From Hyphomicrobiaceae bacterium (GTDB taxonomy: Bacteria > Pseudomonadota > Alphaproteobacteria > Rhizobiales > Hyphomicrobiaceae): a DNA stretch of 43,667 nt. Below the pieces are notes generated by a model. It had not been told where the DNA came from. It did not search any database and saw nothing but the letters and a program-made list of their open reading frames with translations. How positions within the stretch are numbered: the stretch's first letter is position 1; every line of letters starts with the position of its first letter. This document shows, one piece after another, positions 43,628-43,667 of this stretch. A program made the position numbers and the translations under genes. The stretch lies in assembly GCA_025351355.1 (NCBI GenBank), contig JANXWC010000179.1, positions 1-43,667 on the forward strand. Reading direction: 5' to 3'.

Positions 43628-43667
43628 TATGGCTGGTGGGATCGAGGCGGTTGCCGCGTCGGTCTCG
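43628..43667 (+). CDS. Possible start of a further gene, cut by the window edge
   Basis: An ATG at 43628 opens a frame reading MAGGIEAVAASVS to the edge, with GGAG about 10 nt upstream. The 114 bp before it are gene-free. Too little is present for identification, and chance is not excluded. Confidence 0.25.

Overview
The window looks like a chromosomal segment of a GC-rich alphaproteobacterium, most probably of the order Hyphomicrobiales (Rhizobiales). The evidence is the hemC-hemD-mitofilin-HemY-N block, the tsaD-gpsA pair, TadE/TadG-like Flp pseudopilins, DivK-like single-domain response regulators, PuuE-type allantoinase and a caspase/coiled-coil protein of a kind common in that order. No rRNA, complete tRNA, insertion sequence, phage genes or CRISPR array was seen. 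The only tRNA-like sequence is the 3' half of a tRNA-Met(CAU) at 382-426, which looks like an integration-site scar.

Region 1 (1-8713) is the most unusual part. After the tRNA scar come a FadL-type outer-membrane channel, a response regulator fused to a HATPase domain, a PLP-dependent alpha-oxoamine synthase, and on the other strand an Hpt / six-TM hybrid histidine kinase / single-domain response regulator operon. A further response-regulator gene follows. A strong hairpin separates the convergent synthase and regulator. The layout matches the logic of alpha-hydroxyketone quorum sensing (CqsA/CqsS of Vibrio, LqsA/LqsS of Legionella): a synthase using acyl-CoA, a six-TM sensor kinase with receiver, a phosphotransfer protein and several receivers. 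This is inference from family and context; the molecule made is unknown.

Region 2 (8714-16328) is a ureide/purine catabolic cluster. A PotABCD-like ABC transporter is followed by 5-hydroxyisourate hydrolase (opposite strand), an amidase, a hydantoin/allantoin racemase-like protein and PuuE allantoinase. Two copies of a palindrome CCNAATATTNGG precede the transporter.

Region 3 (16329-20058) has a tiny proline-rich ORF and a minus-strand set: a secreted SGNH hydrolase, a secreted PQQ-type sugar dehydrogenase and a 2-hydroxyacid dehydrogenase.

Region 4 (20059-27260) concerns the cell envelope. dapD is followed by two tandem, diverged glucosaminidase-like secreted proteins, then a DUF1353 protein and a membrane-anchored caspase-like protease.

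Region 5 (27261-37710) is conserved housekeeping: tsaD-gpsA, then hemC-hemD-mitofilin-hemY. Between the two blocks sit a secreted RTX-repeat protein and an arylamine N-acetyltransferase, which look like an accessory insertion.

Region 6 (37711-43667) holds two TadE/TadG-like proteins, a hot-dog thioesterase, a cation diffusion facilitator, a membrane metal-dependent hydrolase of the YdjM type, a TetR regulator and a secreted RNase T2. A further gene may begin at the right edge.
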